A DNA stretch of 64,000 bases from Gigantopelta aegis. Lineage: Eukaryota > Mollusca > Gastropoda > Neomphalida > Peltospiridae. The translations under genes were made by a program, and so were the position numbers. This document shows positions 43,618 through 55,271 of this stretch, piece by piece (position 1 is the first letter of the stretch; each line of letters begins with the position of its first letter). A model generated the notes under the pieces. The model saw only the letters and a program-made list of their open reading frames with translations, was not told the DNA's origin and ran no database searches. The stretch is taken from contig NC_054699.1 in the NCBI RefSeq assembly GCF_016097555.1, positions 10,031,429 to 10,095,428 of the forward strand. The letters are read 5' to 3'.

Positions 43618-46600
43618 ATGGCTGTAGCAGCTGAAGACCCAAGAAGTTCTTTAGAAGATTGCACGTGCCCAATATGCATAAGTATCATGATTTTCCCCGT
43701 AACAATGCCGTGTACCCATGAACTGTGTATGCCATGTTTTAAGCATAATGTCGAAGAGTCGAGTTTGCTGTGTCCCCTTTGTCGACGAAGAATATCTACC
43801 TGGACGCGACTTGCGTCAAGAACAAATACCTTGGTTAATGAATCCAGGTGGAAACAGATTCGCGAATTGTTTCCAGAGAGAGTGCAGAGACGACTGGATG
43901 GCAAGGACGAAGACGCCAATGAAGAGAGTAAGTTCTGTTAAAATAAAAACCAAAAATGCACTGCAGCATAATTCATATTAATTGGTAATCAAAAACTGCC
44001 CTATTATTTTTTGGGAATTAAAAAATGGAACTGCTTAATCTTGATCATTGACATGACAACACATTTTTTTGGGTAGGACTTTCTTTTGGCACTGTCATGT
44101 ATATTAAAGGACATTATAAATACTTAACATAAATAGAGTTAGGGTTAGGTTTTTGTGAGAGTGCCAGTGCCAAAGGAAAGTCCTTCCGCACAGTACAATG
44201 CAGGGTTGAAAATAGCAGTTGACATGCCTGTAGCAACCTTTATTGGTTACACTGATAGACCATCGCTTTAGAAAGATCTATTTTAGTATTTAAATTTCCT
44301 ACACTAACTGTTTATCCTGAAAGCACAAAGTAATAACACCAAATGGATTTTTAAAAACATTTAAATTAATGTGGAGTGCCATCTGTTGAGTACTGGATGT
44401 TTGGAAAATCTTGTAATTGACACTGTTAATTAGGTTCAAAACATGCCAGAGCTGGGTCACAGTCTATCAAGTATTGTACACATACACAGTGTTCTTGCTG
44501 GGTGAAAATTAAAGGAGGGTGGCCGCTCAGCACCACACCCTTCAAAAAAAGAAGCAAAAAAAACACATACAAAAAGAAAGGGAGGGGGGGGGGGGGGAGT
44601 AGTTTGGTTACCATATTGTTGTGTGTTGGTAGACTTTGTGAAAAGACATACTCCTTATTTTGCCTACAAAAAAGTGCGAAAAGGTTTATAAATACGAAAT
44701 ACAAGTAGACTCGTCTTTTAATTGAACCGAAGATGATATCGGTCTGACATTCACGGGCAGTTCCGGTTTTGCTGGACCGATCAAAGTTTTAATATTATTT
44801 TTAATAAATCTTTCAAGATATACGAAAAACAATAAAGATGTTTGTAAAGTGATCTCCTAATGTCGGATACATTTTTGTTATCTTCATCGAATGAATCGAT
44901 CGCTGTGATAAAATATTATCGCCAGCTGATAACTAATATTTGTGAGTTTTAGTGTATATTATAAATACAGTGTGTTTTAACCAAAATATGGGTATGTTTG
45001 GTTGGTATATTTTTGACCAAAAAGTGAGTGTGTTTTGACCAAAATCGGATACTTACGGTTTGGATACATTTTGACCAGCTCCCTTTGTAAGTCATATTTT
45101 ACACAGCTGTGAATAAGGGATACATTTTTTCATAATAAATGGTTGATTTCTTGATGTAAAACTTTTGTCAATATTTCTTGATATATCAACAATTGTATTA
45201 ATTTTAATAATGTTAGTCTTGATAATTGCAGCTGTTTACCTAATGTTAACAAATGTCTACTTGCAGCGTTTCATCACCCACCAGTTCACCTAGCCGCCCC
45301 CGGTGAAATAAGGAAGGAATATGAAGAGGAACTCCATAAGGTATTCATTGTAATTATATGTATTAATACAGTGTCTTTTCTCGTATTGCTGTCGGTGAGC
45401 CTATTTGGCTATTTCTCGTTTTACCCAATGCACCATGACTGGTATATCAAAGACCGTGGGATGGTGCATATCAAAGATCCCTTCCTACTAATGGAAAAAT
45501 GTAGCGGGTTTCCTCTCTAAGACTATATGTCAATACAGTCAAATCCACTTAATTGGATGTCGGATTATTGTATATTTCGGATATTTGAATATGTTTGTCC
45601 TGCACGGAACCATTTGCCATTATGACAATACAAAATCCAACGGTTAATTGGATGTGTTTTTTAACGTGTTTTCGGAACAAATATAAATTATCCTTGCCGA
45701 ATCTTAAATTGCATGTAAAACTAGGAAAGTTTGTTAACAACTTGATGTGTTTTTTGTAAAATTTATGATCGTACGTAATACCATACTATCGTACATGCAG
45801 AAATGAATACTTGTAATTTATTTAATTTCATTGAAAAAAAAGAGAAAAGACTTACAACAAACTTGATTTTTCTTGTTTCTTAAATTATTTCGGATGACTA
45901 ATTATTAATCAATACATTTACTAATTACATCGTAATTATCCATGAACTCTGAGATTCATCTCAAATGTGACCCAATGGCCGAGACAATGCAGGACAATCA
46001 AGGATCAAAGTAGGTCATTCCCACCTTGTTGGCGGCGATGTGCGTTTCGTAAGCAGGCATCCCTTAATCTCATGTCGGCCACGTTTTTGAAGCAGTATGT
46101 TTAATCCATAAATAAACACTTGTAAGATATTTTTCTCTATGAATTGGCGGAACAGTAACAACTAAAGCTGTTTGCTACTAGTGTTATTTTTTAGCGGGAT
46201 CTTTTGATCACGTGATTTTCCTCTGCAGCTCACAATGTGAGGCCCCATTTGAGGTAATCGATTATGGTGATTACTGTTTAAATTGTTAAATGTCGACAAA
46301 AGGTAAGTTGTAGGAGATTTTCTTGGCAAGTTGGATCATCATCTTTTGGCTATAAATATTGACAAGAACTTTTTTTTCTTCACAATGTCAACATGGCAAG
46401 TAAACGGAAACGAAAGGTCTATTTGGCTCAGAAATACGACGAGATATGTGCCCAGATCTCACCAATGCTAACCCAGAATGAAAAAGACAGAGAACGGGAA
46501 AAGCAGCCAATGTGGAGAAGGCCTTATCAGAATGGTTTTCTGTCGCCAAACAAAAAGACATTCCAAATCGGGCCCAATATTAGCGTTTGTGTTTGTGTTT

Positions 46601-49600
46601 TTCCTTCTGTAAAAATTGAATAACGGCCTTTCACTTATTTGACTTTGGCCAGTCTAGTTACCTGTCAAATCAGTTACAAATGCACACAGATAATAGTCAG
46701 ATAGATTTCCTGGTAAAATACAGAACATGGAAATGACTACTTATTCAAGATTATATGGGTGGGTGGTGGGGGTGGGGTCTTGTTGCATTTGATTTACAAA
46801 TGTACAAAGAAGTTAATAACGGCCGTTTAATTATCAAGAAGTTAATAACGGTCTTTTAATTATTTGACTGTGGCCAGTCTAATTGAGCTTCCGGTGGTTT
46901 TTTATCTGGGTCATTAGATGTTTAGTCACTTCTACTTCTAGGCATACAAACAGCATTAACTGTTGCTTCTTGTATTTATCAAGTTTATAGACAAGTTTAT
47001 AGACAAAACTAGAGTCACAATATGGAACTTGGAATCGATATTTTATTAACACAAAATACTTACCGGTTTCTGACGAAAATTCCACATGTCATGAGGCCCA
47101 AATTGGGAGAATCGTAATTAGGGTTTGCATAAATCAACAAGAGGTCTTAATTGGGTATATCGTATATCGAAATTGTACCTTCGGTTTATTGAATATGTCG
47201 CTTATTTGAATATAATTTTGTTGCACGAGGCACATCCAAATAAGCGGATTTGACTGTATTACCAAATGTTTGACATCCAATTGCTAATAATTACTAAATC
47301 AATGTGCTCTAGTGGTGTTGTTAAACAAAACACACTTTTTTTTGTATCTTAACTACCGTACTACTCATTTATTTAACAACTGGGTATAATACCCCCACAC
47401 CTGATGCCTATAACAGTGTATATCAACAACTACAGAAATATGGGGGGGGGGGGGGATGTTTGTAGATAGTGATTTATATTTTTTATTATATTACGTGTAT
47501 ATCTCTTTTTTGTAGCTTCGACTACAGCGCCTGGCTGAGCGTCAGAAGGAGGCTGAGGAGAGTGCCAAGCTGATCGCTCGACTGGCACAGGAAGAAGACG
47601 ACGTCACACTTCAACGCCAGCTCGAATTGGCGAGAACAGTGCAACTAGACGAAGCTGTGGCCCAGGAACTCAATGAGATAATCAATAACGAGGTGACTGA
47701 CCACAATCTGTCACTCTAGGTGCATGTTATATGCTGCAAAATCACGGCTCAAACGTAATGGCAGCACCAGCGACAATTTGCTGTTACTGCGATATGAATT
47801 GCTGTATGTCCGATACAAGCAAATTAGAGGGCAAGGTTATTTGGCCTAGAGTAATGGAGATTGTTTTTTTTTTGCGCATTAAGGCCAGAAAGCAGGACAA
47901 CAAAGCAAACATCAACAAATGTCTAAATATAACACAACAGCCGACATTAAAAATAAATAACGGGGCTAGCTTTGGCAATCGCCAAATTTGCCAATTGAAA
48001 ATTTGAAAAATAGTTGGGCGAATTTTCATTAAATCTTGGTGACATAATTTCATGTAATAGTTGACATTTTGTTAAAAAAAACCCCACCTGTATTTCTGCA
48101 AGTTTTGAAATTTAATAGATAATTCGACGCCGTTTTCTGCTCACCCAGAGCTAGCCCTGAATATAAGTATAAATGGTTTCATGTTTTCTTTTTAAAAAAA
48201 ACCCCCACTTTCACAGGAGTTACGTTTGAGTATGATAACCAGCTAGTAGCATGCAAAATAAGGCACAGCCAGTATGGTCGTTAGATTATGTTTAATTTTA
48301 AGGGCATTACGGCACTTTGCAGCATGGCCACAGTTAAATTCGAGCCCTGCAGATACTTTATCCACAAACACAATACAGTACAGTGGGAACAGTACTATGA
48401 ATGAATAACAAAGTATCGGTGCATCAGTGAAGGGATTTGTATAGTAGTAATAATGGAAATACAAATGTGTCGTAACCTTATAGGTTACCGGGCCTGGTGC
48501 TTATAAAACTTAGTCTAGACTTGAGACTCTAATAGAGTCTGAGACACTAATGTCACGACAACACCATACAAATTGTATGTGTGTGATGTCATTTGAGATT
48601 GAGTCTGGACTCTATAAAAGTTTTATAAGCACGGGCCCTGGTCTGTATCTTGTGGTAACCTGTACATAGGTCAGGCCCTAATCTAGAATTGAAAAAGTAG
48701 GAGAAGTAAGTTCTCCCATTCCAGAAGAAAGTGGAGAAGTTTGATAAAAATGGGCAAAGTGAACATTTATCAGTACATTTCGTAACGTTTCGCCAGTTTC
48801 CATGTTCAAATTCCAAATTTTACACTGTTCTAATCGTAATATTTCAATATAAAATACTACTTCCTATAATAAAATTTAAACAAAACAGTTGTATGTTTCA
48901 TTATAAACATGATATTAAGTAGTTGATAATGTATCGTTATGTTAAATGGAAGTATTAATTAGTATTTTCTGGTATTACTGAAATAGATGTGGCTGAGGAT
49001 TAACAATACTAGCCCGTTTTACATGTGTACCTGAAGAATATCAACATTAGACTACGACATGCATTTAATCTCTTCACAACAGAAACTGGCATCAGTATTA
49101 ACATATTTTGTTTGAATTTTGATAATAAATTGAACACGGTAAAACATTATTTCATCAAACATTATTTCATCAAATCAATCATACATTACAGTGCGCATGC
49201 ACAGAAACCACTTCCTATTAATAGGCCGGTTCACGATTATTCAAGGATACAGTCTGGCACCAAAGTAAAAACACTGGTTGACGTAAGGTGACGAGGTACC
49301 ATATATGTTAAATACTAAATTTAGCTGTAGTTTAAAAAATGTGGTGAGGTGTCTTTAAACAACTAGTTCTTTTCTTTATTTTATGTTTCGGTAATATAAA
49401 AGGTTTTGCAAGCCAAATTGTTACAAATGCTTTTGGCATAATCCCACAGTGGGAAGCTGAAAGGACACTAACCTGACTTCTCTCCCCGGGCCTAGTAACC
49501 ACTAACAAGGAACTGTTAACCTGTTCCTAACTTTTGCTGACCGTGCTGTTAAGGGGAGCTATCACTCTCCCCTGAGACTAGTCCAAGTAGAGTAATTTTT

Positions 49601-52600
49601 AGCTCCCCTTAGCACGTGAATTTATATGGTATCAATATGATAATATCCTAAATGGCTCCCTATAATCTTGTCAGGGGAGCAATAAATCACTGGCCTCAAC
49701 TTTTTTTTTCATGGAGAGATCTGCTTTTCTAGCCTTAGTTAATAAAAGAAATTAATTTATTTATGGTTTAGGTATTTCAAGTTATCTATTAATGATGAAG
49801 GCTGATGGAGTGCTCTCCCATAAATTACAATTGTTGCACTAGACAAAAATAACCAACACATGTTAAATAAAGTTTACAAGTACTTTTTTTTAATTATTTT
49901 TTTTAATCAAAGATATAATAAAACAGAGATAAGTGATTAATTACTTCCTTAACTTAGATTTTGGGTCCATATTACTATATATATCATGGGAATTTCAAAT
50001 GGATTATGGAAAATCTTTTTTTTTTATTTTTTTTTTTACCAATTTAAAATAATCTAAGAATAGATATAGAATTAAAAGAAAGAAAACTAAAAGGTAATGG
50101 GAAGTAACTTTAAAATGTGAAATTTGGTTGCTAAAGTGTAGGAACCCTGTAGAATTTTAAGATGCATCAAAAGTAATAAATGTAGTGTTATATAAATTTT
50201 TGCGAGCAGTAGACGTGTATAGGTTTCAAAACAGTATATAGACACAGCTAACAGACTGACTTTGTGTTTTCTAGAATGCGCCAAGCACATCTACAGAAAC
50301 TCTGAGATTTACTGGAAGTTCGTCTAGTGCAAGCACATCAAGCAGTCTCAGCGATCGCAGCACCTTGGTGGCGTTCTTCAGTCCCAAGGTCATGAAGGCG
50401 AAGGATCCATACCCATACAGCTGTATTTCGCCAGCAGACAAAGAGAAGGAAGACAAATCTGACGGGCTTGGGTCTGTGGTGGACACCGCTTCAGGCAGAG
50501 GTTCTGCGAGTGCCAGGGAAGATTTCAGACTGTTTGACACGTCTGACCACACATACTGTCCACCGTCGCACTCAAACAAACCGAGCACAGTGGGACGGCC
50601 ACCGAGTAGAGAGGGAGAGGGAGAAGGTTCCAGCACAGAGCAAATATCTTCCAGCACGAGTCAGAGACCTTTATGCAGAGAGCAAAGACCTCCAAGCAGA
50701 GAGCAGAGACCTTTAAGCAGAGAGCAGAGACCTCCAAGCAGAGAACAAAGACCTTCAAGCAGAGAACAAAGACCTTCAAGCAGGGAACAAAGACCTCCAA
50801 GCAGAGAGCAGAGACCTTTAAGCAGAGAGCAGAGACTTTCTAGTAGAGAACAAAGACCTCCAAGCAGAGAGCAGAGACCTCCCAACACAGGTCAGAAGTC
50901 TGCCAGCACAGTGAAGAGACCACCGAGCAAAGAGCGAAGCCCTCCCCACAAAGCTAAAGAACCTTTGAGCACAGATATCATTGCATTGTTGTCGCCGCCG
51001 CCGGTTGACAGAAGAGAGAAACGGGACGACGCTGAGAGGAGTGCCAGCACCACGAGCAGTAACGACAGCATCAACAACGAGCTGTCTCACTTCAAACCCA
51101 TAACCGCTTGTCCCCGAACTCCGCCGCGGAAACTTGCAAATGGCGTTCTGGTCGATCCACCAGTCGTTCGAACGACTCCTCGGAACCTTTCGAGAAACGA
51201 CTTCAGCCCATTGCACGAGCCGTCGTCATCGTCGTCGGGACTCGACCCAGGGAGCCCGTTCATGCAGCGCCGCTTACTGGAGCTGGCCGAGGAGCGGAAA
51301 CAGATGGTGAAGGAACGGTCAAAGTCCACGTCCACGGCAGCTGCCATTCCAAGTCGGGTGGACGATATGGATCAGCATTTGGTGGGTTGCTTCTCTGCTG
51401 AAGATGTGGATGGACTGGAAAACCTGGTGCGTCGTCCTCTACATAAGCATTTAGACCAGAACAGCGATGCTAACCCTGCGACTAACCCTCCTGCCGTGGA
51501 ATCGAAAACGAGTCTCTTGATTCCCATGGAGTCTATAATCGAAGACGACGATCTGATAGACGTCCCATCGCTGTTTCCTCGCTTGAAGCCTGAAGAAACA
51601 AAAAATCTCTGTAATGAAAAGGAAAATGTTATACAGCCATCTTCAAGTGGAGCGTCGTCGACTGAACGGTCAAAACTGCAAGGCAGTAAGTCGTCGAAAA
51701 ATACAACAAATAAAAATAGAGAGCCCAAAAGCAGAAAGAAAACTTTGACTTCTCCTCAGAGATCCATCAAAGACTGGCTAATTAACAGTGAGAAACGTTC
51801 TGAGGGTGCATGTATATCCCCAGACTTATTCCCGAATGATTCAAATTCGTCTGCGAATTTTGAGCCCGTAAGTAAGGCAGATGACTCTCTGGTGTCAGAG
51901 TCTTCTAAGCTGGATTCCTACATAGACAGAAATGCAAATGAAAGGTTTAAGAGTAAGCATACGAGGTATATACAGCTGGATGAAGATTCTAATGACTCTG
52001 ATTGTGAAGTCGTTTTTTCTATAAGGAAAGCAGACTTGCAGGTTGGCAAGAATGATTTGGTGAAAGACAGAGGCAGTCTTGCTGATCACGGTTATCACAA
52101 GGATATAACTAGTACAGTAGTTCCTGTTGTTCCTGTTACGAGTATTAGTATCCCTGATCAAGTCGGAACCGATAGTCGAGATATCAGTAAAAGTTGTTCT
52201 ACCCTCTGTGGAGATATTTCAATGCCATCACATTCCAATAGTAAAAGTCTAGTAACAAGTAAAAAGGATTTGCAGAGTGGTAAGCTCTTTACTGAAGAAG
52301 TAAACAGTAGTGGTGGTAAGAACGCCGTTGCAGAGTGTGATAAAAATAAACATCTAAACACATCGGTGTCAAGCAGAGGACGACTGATAAAAAAGAAATC
52401 GTATCCGTCTGACGACGAGGATGATAGTTCCGAGGAATTCATTGCAAAGTCGCTGTTGCCAAAGAAAACCGTTCGCTGTAAAATGGGCCAAACCTTGAAG
52501 AAGAAGGTTAAATCGGGAGGGAATGAAAACACCGATACACTGACCCACGGCAAAGCCACACGTCACAGCAGCAGTTTGGACTTGGTGTCTCGTTCGACAG

Positions 52601-53664
52601 GACATGTACCTTGTGTATCATCCTCATCATCAACCACGACGAGGACCGGGAAGGTTCGATCCCATGCAAGCAGTCTCGATTCCAGTGTTGTCCAGTCGGA
52701 TGCAGATACCAGCTCGAAGATTCAACCCGGGGAAAGGGAAGGAAAGAAAGTTTCGAAGGGGCGATGCAGATCTGGAAGGGACAACTCTGTGGATGCTCCG
52801 ACAGAGGGCGATGAGAAGAATTACTGCATACAACATGATGTTTCTTCACGTAGTGTTCCGAAGAGCAGAACCAGAGGGGCTGCTGCTTCTAAGCATAGAC
52901 AAAGATATTATTCTGGACAGGAGACGGCTGAGCGTAAACAAAGCCGTAAAAAACGGAAATTCGTAATTGGTGAGGATGTGGCTGATCCTGTAACACCAGT
53001 GAAACCGAAACCAGATTCGGACTCGTTGCAAATCGACAGAGATGAGTGGCAGTGTTCTAGTCCAAAAAAGGGAAAAACAAGTCCGAGGAAAACGTTACGT
53101 AGTTTTATCAAATTTTTTGAAGTGCTATCTCCAAAGAAAAGAGCTAGAAAGAAAACTATGCAAACTTCAAATGTGTCTGAATTACCCACTCGAGGGAGAA
53201 GAAAAAGAATCCCAAATGATGTGCATATATCAGACTCGTCAGATCCAGAAAAAAGAACATTTGGTGAAAAGAAAAAGACAAAAAGTTATTTTGGGATCTC
53301 GGAATCCTTTGTTGCTGAGAAAGGGCATCCGAGGAAGAAATTAAACAGTTGCATTGTTGATGTTCCGCAGTGTTCAAATACGTTAAAAAGAAGAAAGCGT
53401 CCAAGGAAAACTTTAGGAAAGACAACTGGTGGTTCAGTGTCAGTAAGAAAAACTATTGGTAGCAAGAAAAACCACTTGGACGTGTGTAAATCTCCCACTC
53501 ACAGTGAAGTGTCTCAGTCGCTGTCCCAGGAGGACCACGATGGTGTTATTGCGCGTAAACTCCAGAAACAGTTTGACCTCGAAGTCAAGTTGAAGCTGGT
53601 AGAGGGTAGATTTAAGGGAACCGACAAACAGTACTACTTCCGTAGAGAACCAAAGTACAGCTGA
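43618..53664 (+). CDS. RNF168: RNF168/RNF169-type RING E3 ubiquitin ligase (4 exons)
   Basis: E3 ligase family that ubiquitinates H2A N-terminal lysines at DNA breaks and reads ubiquitinated nucleosomes. Exons: 43618-43927, 45267-45340, 47516-47692, 50275-53664; joined length 1316 residues, far longer than human RNF168 (571) or RNF169 (708). RING C3HC4 at C17-C20, C32-H34, C37-C40, C52-C55, followed by the R56-R58 patch (family acidic-patch contact). LRM1-like APGEIRKEYEEEL at about 114-126, UMI-like LIARLAQEEDD at 147-157, MIU1-like DEAVAQELNEI at 173-183. The long exon codes for a Ser/Lys/Arg-rich, probably disordered region with an 11-copy heptad (317-390), QRSIKDWL at 682-689 (PIP-box-like), an acidic stretch with DCEVVFSI near 763 (SIM-like), and basic clusters. 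The end has MIU2-like VIARKLQKQFDLE (1278-1290) and LRM2-like KGTDKQYYFRR (1301-1311). Strong start context (A at -3, G at +4). Probably the single ancestor of the vertebrate pair. Confidence 0.93.
44075..44184 (-). mobile_element. AGGACTTTCC MITE with telomere-like core, copy 2
   Basis: Same ends and same interior as the copy at 1083 in opposite orientation, with fewer telomere-like units (GAGTTAGGGTTAGG). RNF168 intron 1. Confidence 0.8.
44185..45266. other. RNF168 intron 1: nothing recognised
   Basis: Poly-G at 44581-44597; TTTTGACCAAAA-type phrases (44980-45080) recur but form no array. Confidence 0.45.
45389..47336 (+). mobile_element. SINE-B, split by the Tigger-like element
   Basis: Parts 45389-45535 and 47257-47336; tail GTTGTTAAACAAAACACAC. 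Head missing. Confidence 0.85.
45536..47256 (+). mobile_element. Pogo/Tigger-like DNA transposon inside a SINE, RNF168 intron 2
   Basis: Terminal inverted repeats of about 25 bases start CAGTCAAATCC at both ends, with TA at 45534-45535 and 47257-47258 (target duplication). The SINE reads through cleanly when the element is left out. Transposase fragments remain: MASKRKRKVYLAQKYDEI (46393 on), like the CENP-B-type N-terminus, and in another frame from 46518 KALSEWFSVAKQKDIP, like the Tc5-type HTH. No DDE catalytic part is seen, so it is a deleted copy. It is a plain DNA transposon of about 1.7 kb. Confidence 0.82.
47961..48159 (+). mobile_element. CAGGG-MITE beta, copy 2, RNF168 intron 3
   Basis: GGGGCTAGCTTTGG ... 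CCCAGAGCTAGCCCTG; interior GCGAATTT motifs shared with the copy at 2096. Flanks AATAA and AATAT (4 of 5). Confidence 0.72.
48490..48639 (+). mobile_element. Palindromic GCTTATAAAA MITE, copy 6, RNF168 intron 3
   Basis: GGGCCTGGTGCTTATAAAAC ... GTTTTATAAGCACGGGCCC with core ACCATACAAATTGTATG. Confidence 0.82.
48640..50274. other. RNF168 intron 3, right part: AT-rich
   Basis: Apart from the inverted repeat at 49549, nothing recognised; ends in the exon 4 acceptor TTTTCTAG. Confidence 0.45.
49549..49613 (+). repeat. Inverted repeat GCTAAGGGGAGCTA
   Basis: TTAAGGGGAGCTA and TAGCTCCCCTTAGC about 40 bases apart, with a further GGGGAG/CTCCCC pairing; a short MITE or hairpin in RNF168 intron 3. Confidence 0.55.
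50662..50883 (+). repeat. In-frame 21-bp coding minisatellite in RNF168 exon 4
   Basis: Ten full and one partial 21-base units code for the heptad Q-R-P-x-S-R-E, residues 317-390. Position 4 varies among P, L and S; one unit has C for S and one has L for P. Each unit has net charge near +1. The period is a multiple of three, so copy-number change keeps the frame. Confidence 0.95.
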
Positions 53665-53893
53665 TGTGGCCATACAGCGGGCTGTTTAACCTCTTGAAAG
53701 ACTGCTGGAAAATGTGATATCTTCTAAATATGCTATTGTATGAAATGATGTGTATAACATTAAACAAGTGAAAGCTGCTACAGGGTAAATTTAAGGGAAC
53801 CAACAAACGGTACTTGTTCTATAGCAAAACCAAAGAATAGCTTATATGCTCTTTAAACTGAAAAAAAGAGAACCTGCTGGAAAATGTGATATC
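53587..53893 (+). repeat. Tandem copy of the RNF168 LRM2-coding tail in the 3' UTR
   Basis: Copy 1 (53587-53722) codes for the last residues KLVEGRFKGTDKQYYFRR, the stop and the first 60 UTR bases. Copy 2 (53766-53893) is a diverged repeat of the same stretch; read in the corresponding frame it gives KLLQGKFKGTNKRYLFYSKT and then a stop (TAG 53838-53840). Both end in the same CTGGAAAATGTGATATCT. Copy 2 lies after the gene's stop and is non-coding as annotated. Confidence 0.85.
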
Positions 53894-53957
53894 TGTTAAA
53901 TCTGTTAAGTGGGAAATGAATGTTTATATCTGATGTTTATACAGTGCACAAATCAGC

Positions 53958-53963
53958 AATAAA
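53958..53963 (+). promoter_or_regulatory. Poly(A) signal of RNF168
   Basis: AATAAA 294 bases after the stop codon. Using it would include the duplicated LRM2 segment in the 3' UTR. Confidence 0.55.
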
Positions 53964-54052
53964 GTCAACTAGTTGCCGGTGGTCGGCTAGATGGTTTTCA
54001 GCTTGTAGAACCAATTTTCTGTTGGTCATGTGATCAATTACAGTTAAAGTAG

Positions 54053-54325
54053 CAGGGCTTGAAATTAACGGGCAGCAGGCAGCAAATGCCTCTCGAAATA
54101 CGTAATATGCTTTCTAATATAATTGGAATTAATTTCACAAGCACATTTTGCTTTCCATCCTATTTTGACAGCAGTCCTGCTAACAAAAGTTATACACCAC
54201 AAGTCTAATTAGAAGTTTAATTCTGAGACCCTAACATTTTATTTGCTTCCAGAATAAAATTTGAGAAGCAGACATTACTTCCTATTCCATTCCAAAAAAT
54301 TTTAAAAATTAATTTCGAGACTTGC
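54053..54325 (+). mobile_element. CAGGGCTTGAAATTA MITE, copy 1
   Basis: CAGGGCTTGAAATTAACGGG ... TTAATTTCGAGACTTG inverted ends; interior matches 26577-26970. It begins about 90 bases after the RNF168 poly(A) signal. Confidence 0.65.
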
Positions 54326-54402
54326 AATTGTTGAATAATTTAAACAATTTGGGGTCCTCACAAGTTGCTGTTATGCTAAGGTGTTCAGAATGAGTCAGAA
54401 AC

Positions 54403-54716
54403 AACCATGGGTTGTTAATTGACATTGGGTAATGCCAAACATAAGAAACCAACCATGGGTTGTTAGTTGACATTGGGAAATGCCAACCATGGGTTGTTAG
54501 TTGACATTGGGTAATGCCAACCATAAGAAATCAACCGTGGGTTTTTAGTTGACATTGAGTAATGCCAACCATGAGTTGTTAGTTGACATTGGGAAATGCC
54601 AACCATGGGTTGTTAGTTGACATTGGGTAATGCCAACCATAAGAAACCAACCATGGGTTATTAGTTGATATTGAGTAATGCCAACCATAAGAAACCAACC
54701 ATGGGTTGTTAGTTGA
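54403..54716 (+). repeat. Minisatellite with 34- and 48-bp units downstream of RNF168
   Basis: Core ACCATGGGTTGTTAGTTGAC then ATTGGGTAATGCCA, with or without a 14-base ACCATAAGAAACCA insert; about seven units. Confidence 0.9.
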
Positions 54717-55010
54717 CTTTGTTGTTGGATTGTGTACTGTACATGTATGTGCAATTATTCTTGATTACTGTGAAGCTGCTGTGAAGAAAGTAGCTGCTGT
54801 GTATAATGTATGATGTTTTTACATACATTATTAATACAGGTAGTTAAATAGGGACTGAGGGACCATATACAAAGTATGGAAAGGTAGATTTGGGTTAGTT
54901 TACATAGGTTGCCATACAAGGTGGGGGGGGGGGGGTAGGTCTGTGAGTAGTGGTGAAGGTAGCCAAATGTGTGTACTTTCTTTGTTTTAATATGGGTTTA
55001 TTACAACTGA

Positions 55011-55271
55011 CAGTGTTTCTGCCAGAATATGTTTTGGGTATGGCACTATGAAATTGAATATTTATAATGTGTGTGATCAATGTAACCGCAGTCGACGGGG
55101 TATGGGGGGCCTCCCCCCAGAAAGAAGATGGGTATGGTTTAGGTTAGGGTTAAGAAAATTATACAGTAATGATAAAAATAATTAATTTTGTTAAAATGTT
55201 AAGCTTAAAAAAAAATAGCAAACAATTTGGGTATGGCGCCATACCTGTTTTATCTTCTGGCAGAAACCCTG
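55011..55271 (+). mobile_element. CAGGG-MITE alpha, copy 4
   Basis: Ends CAGTGTTTCTGCCAGA and TCTGGCAGAAACCCTG; exact 5-bp duplication ACTGA (55006-55010, 55272-55276). Confidence 0.87.

Noticed and set aside
50271-51728. Long minus-strand ORFs opposite RNF168 exon 4
   Set aside because: Their repeats mirror the Q-R-P-x-S-R-E coding repeat; they are shadows of the real frame.
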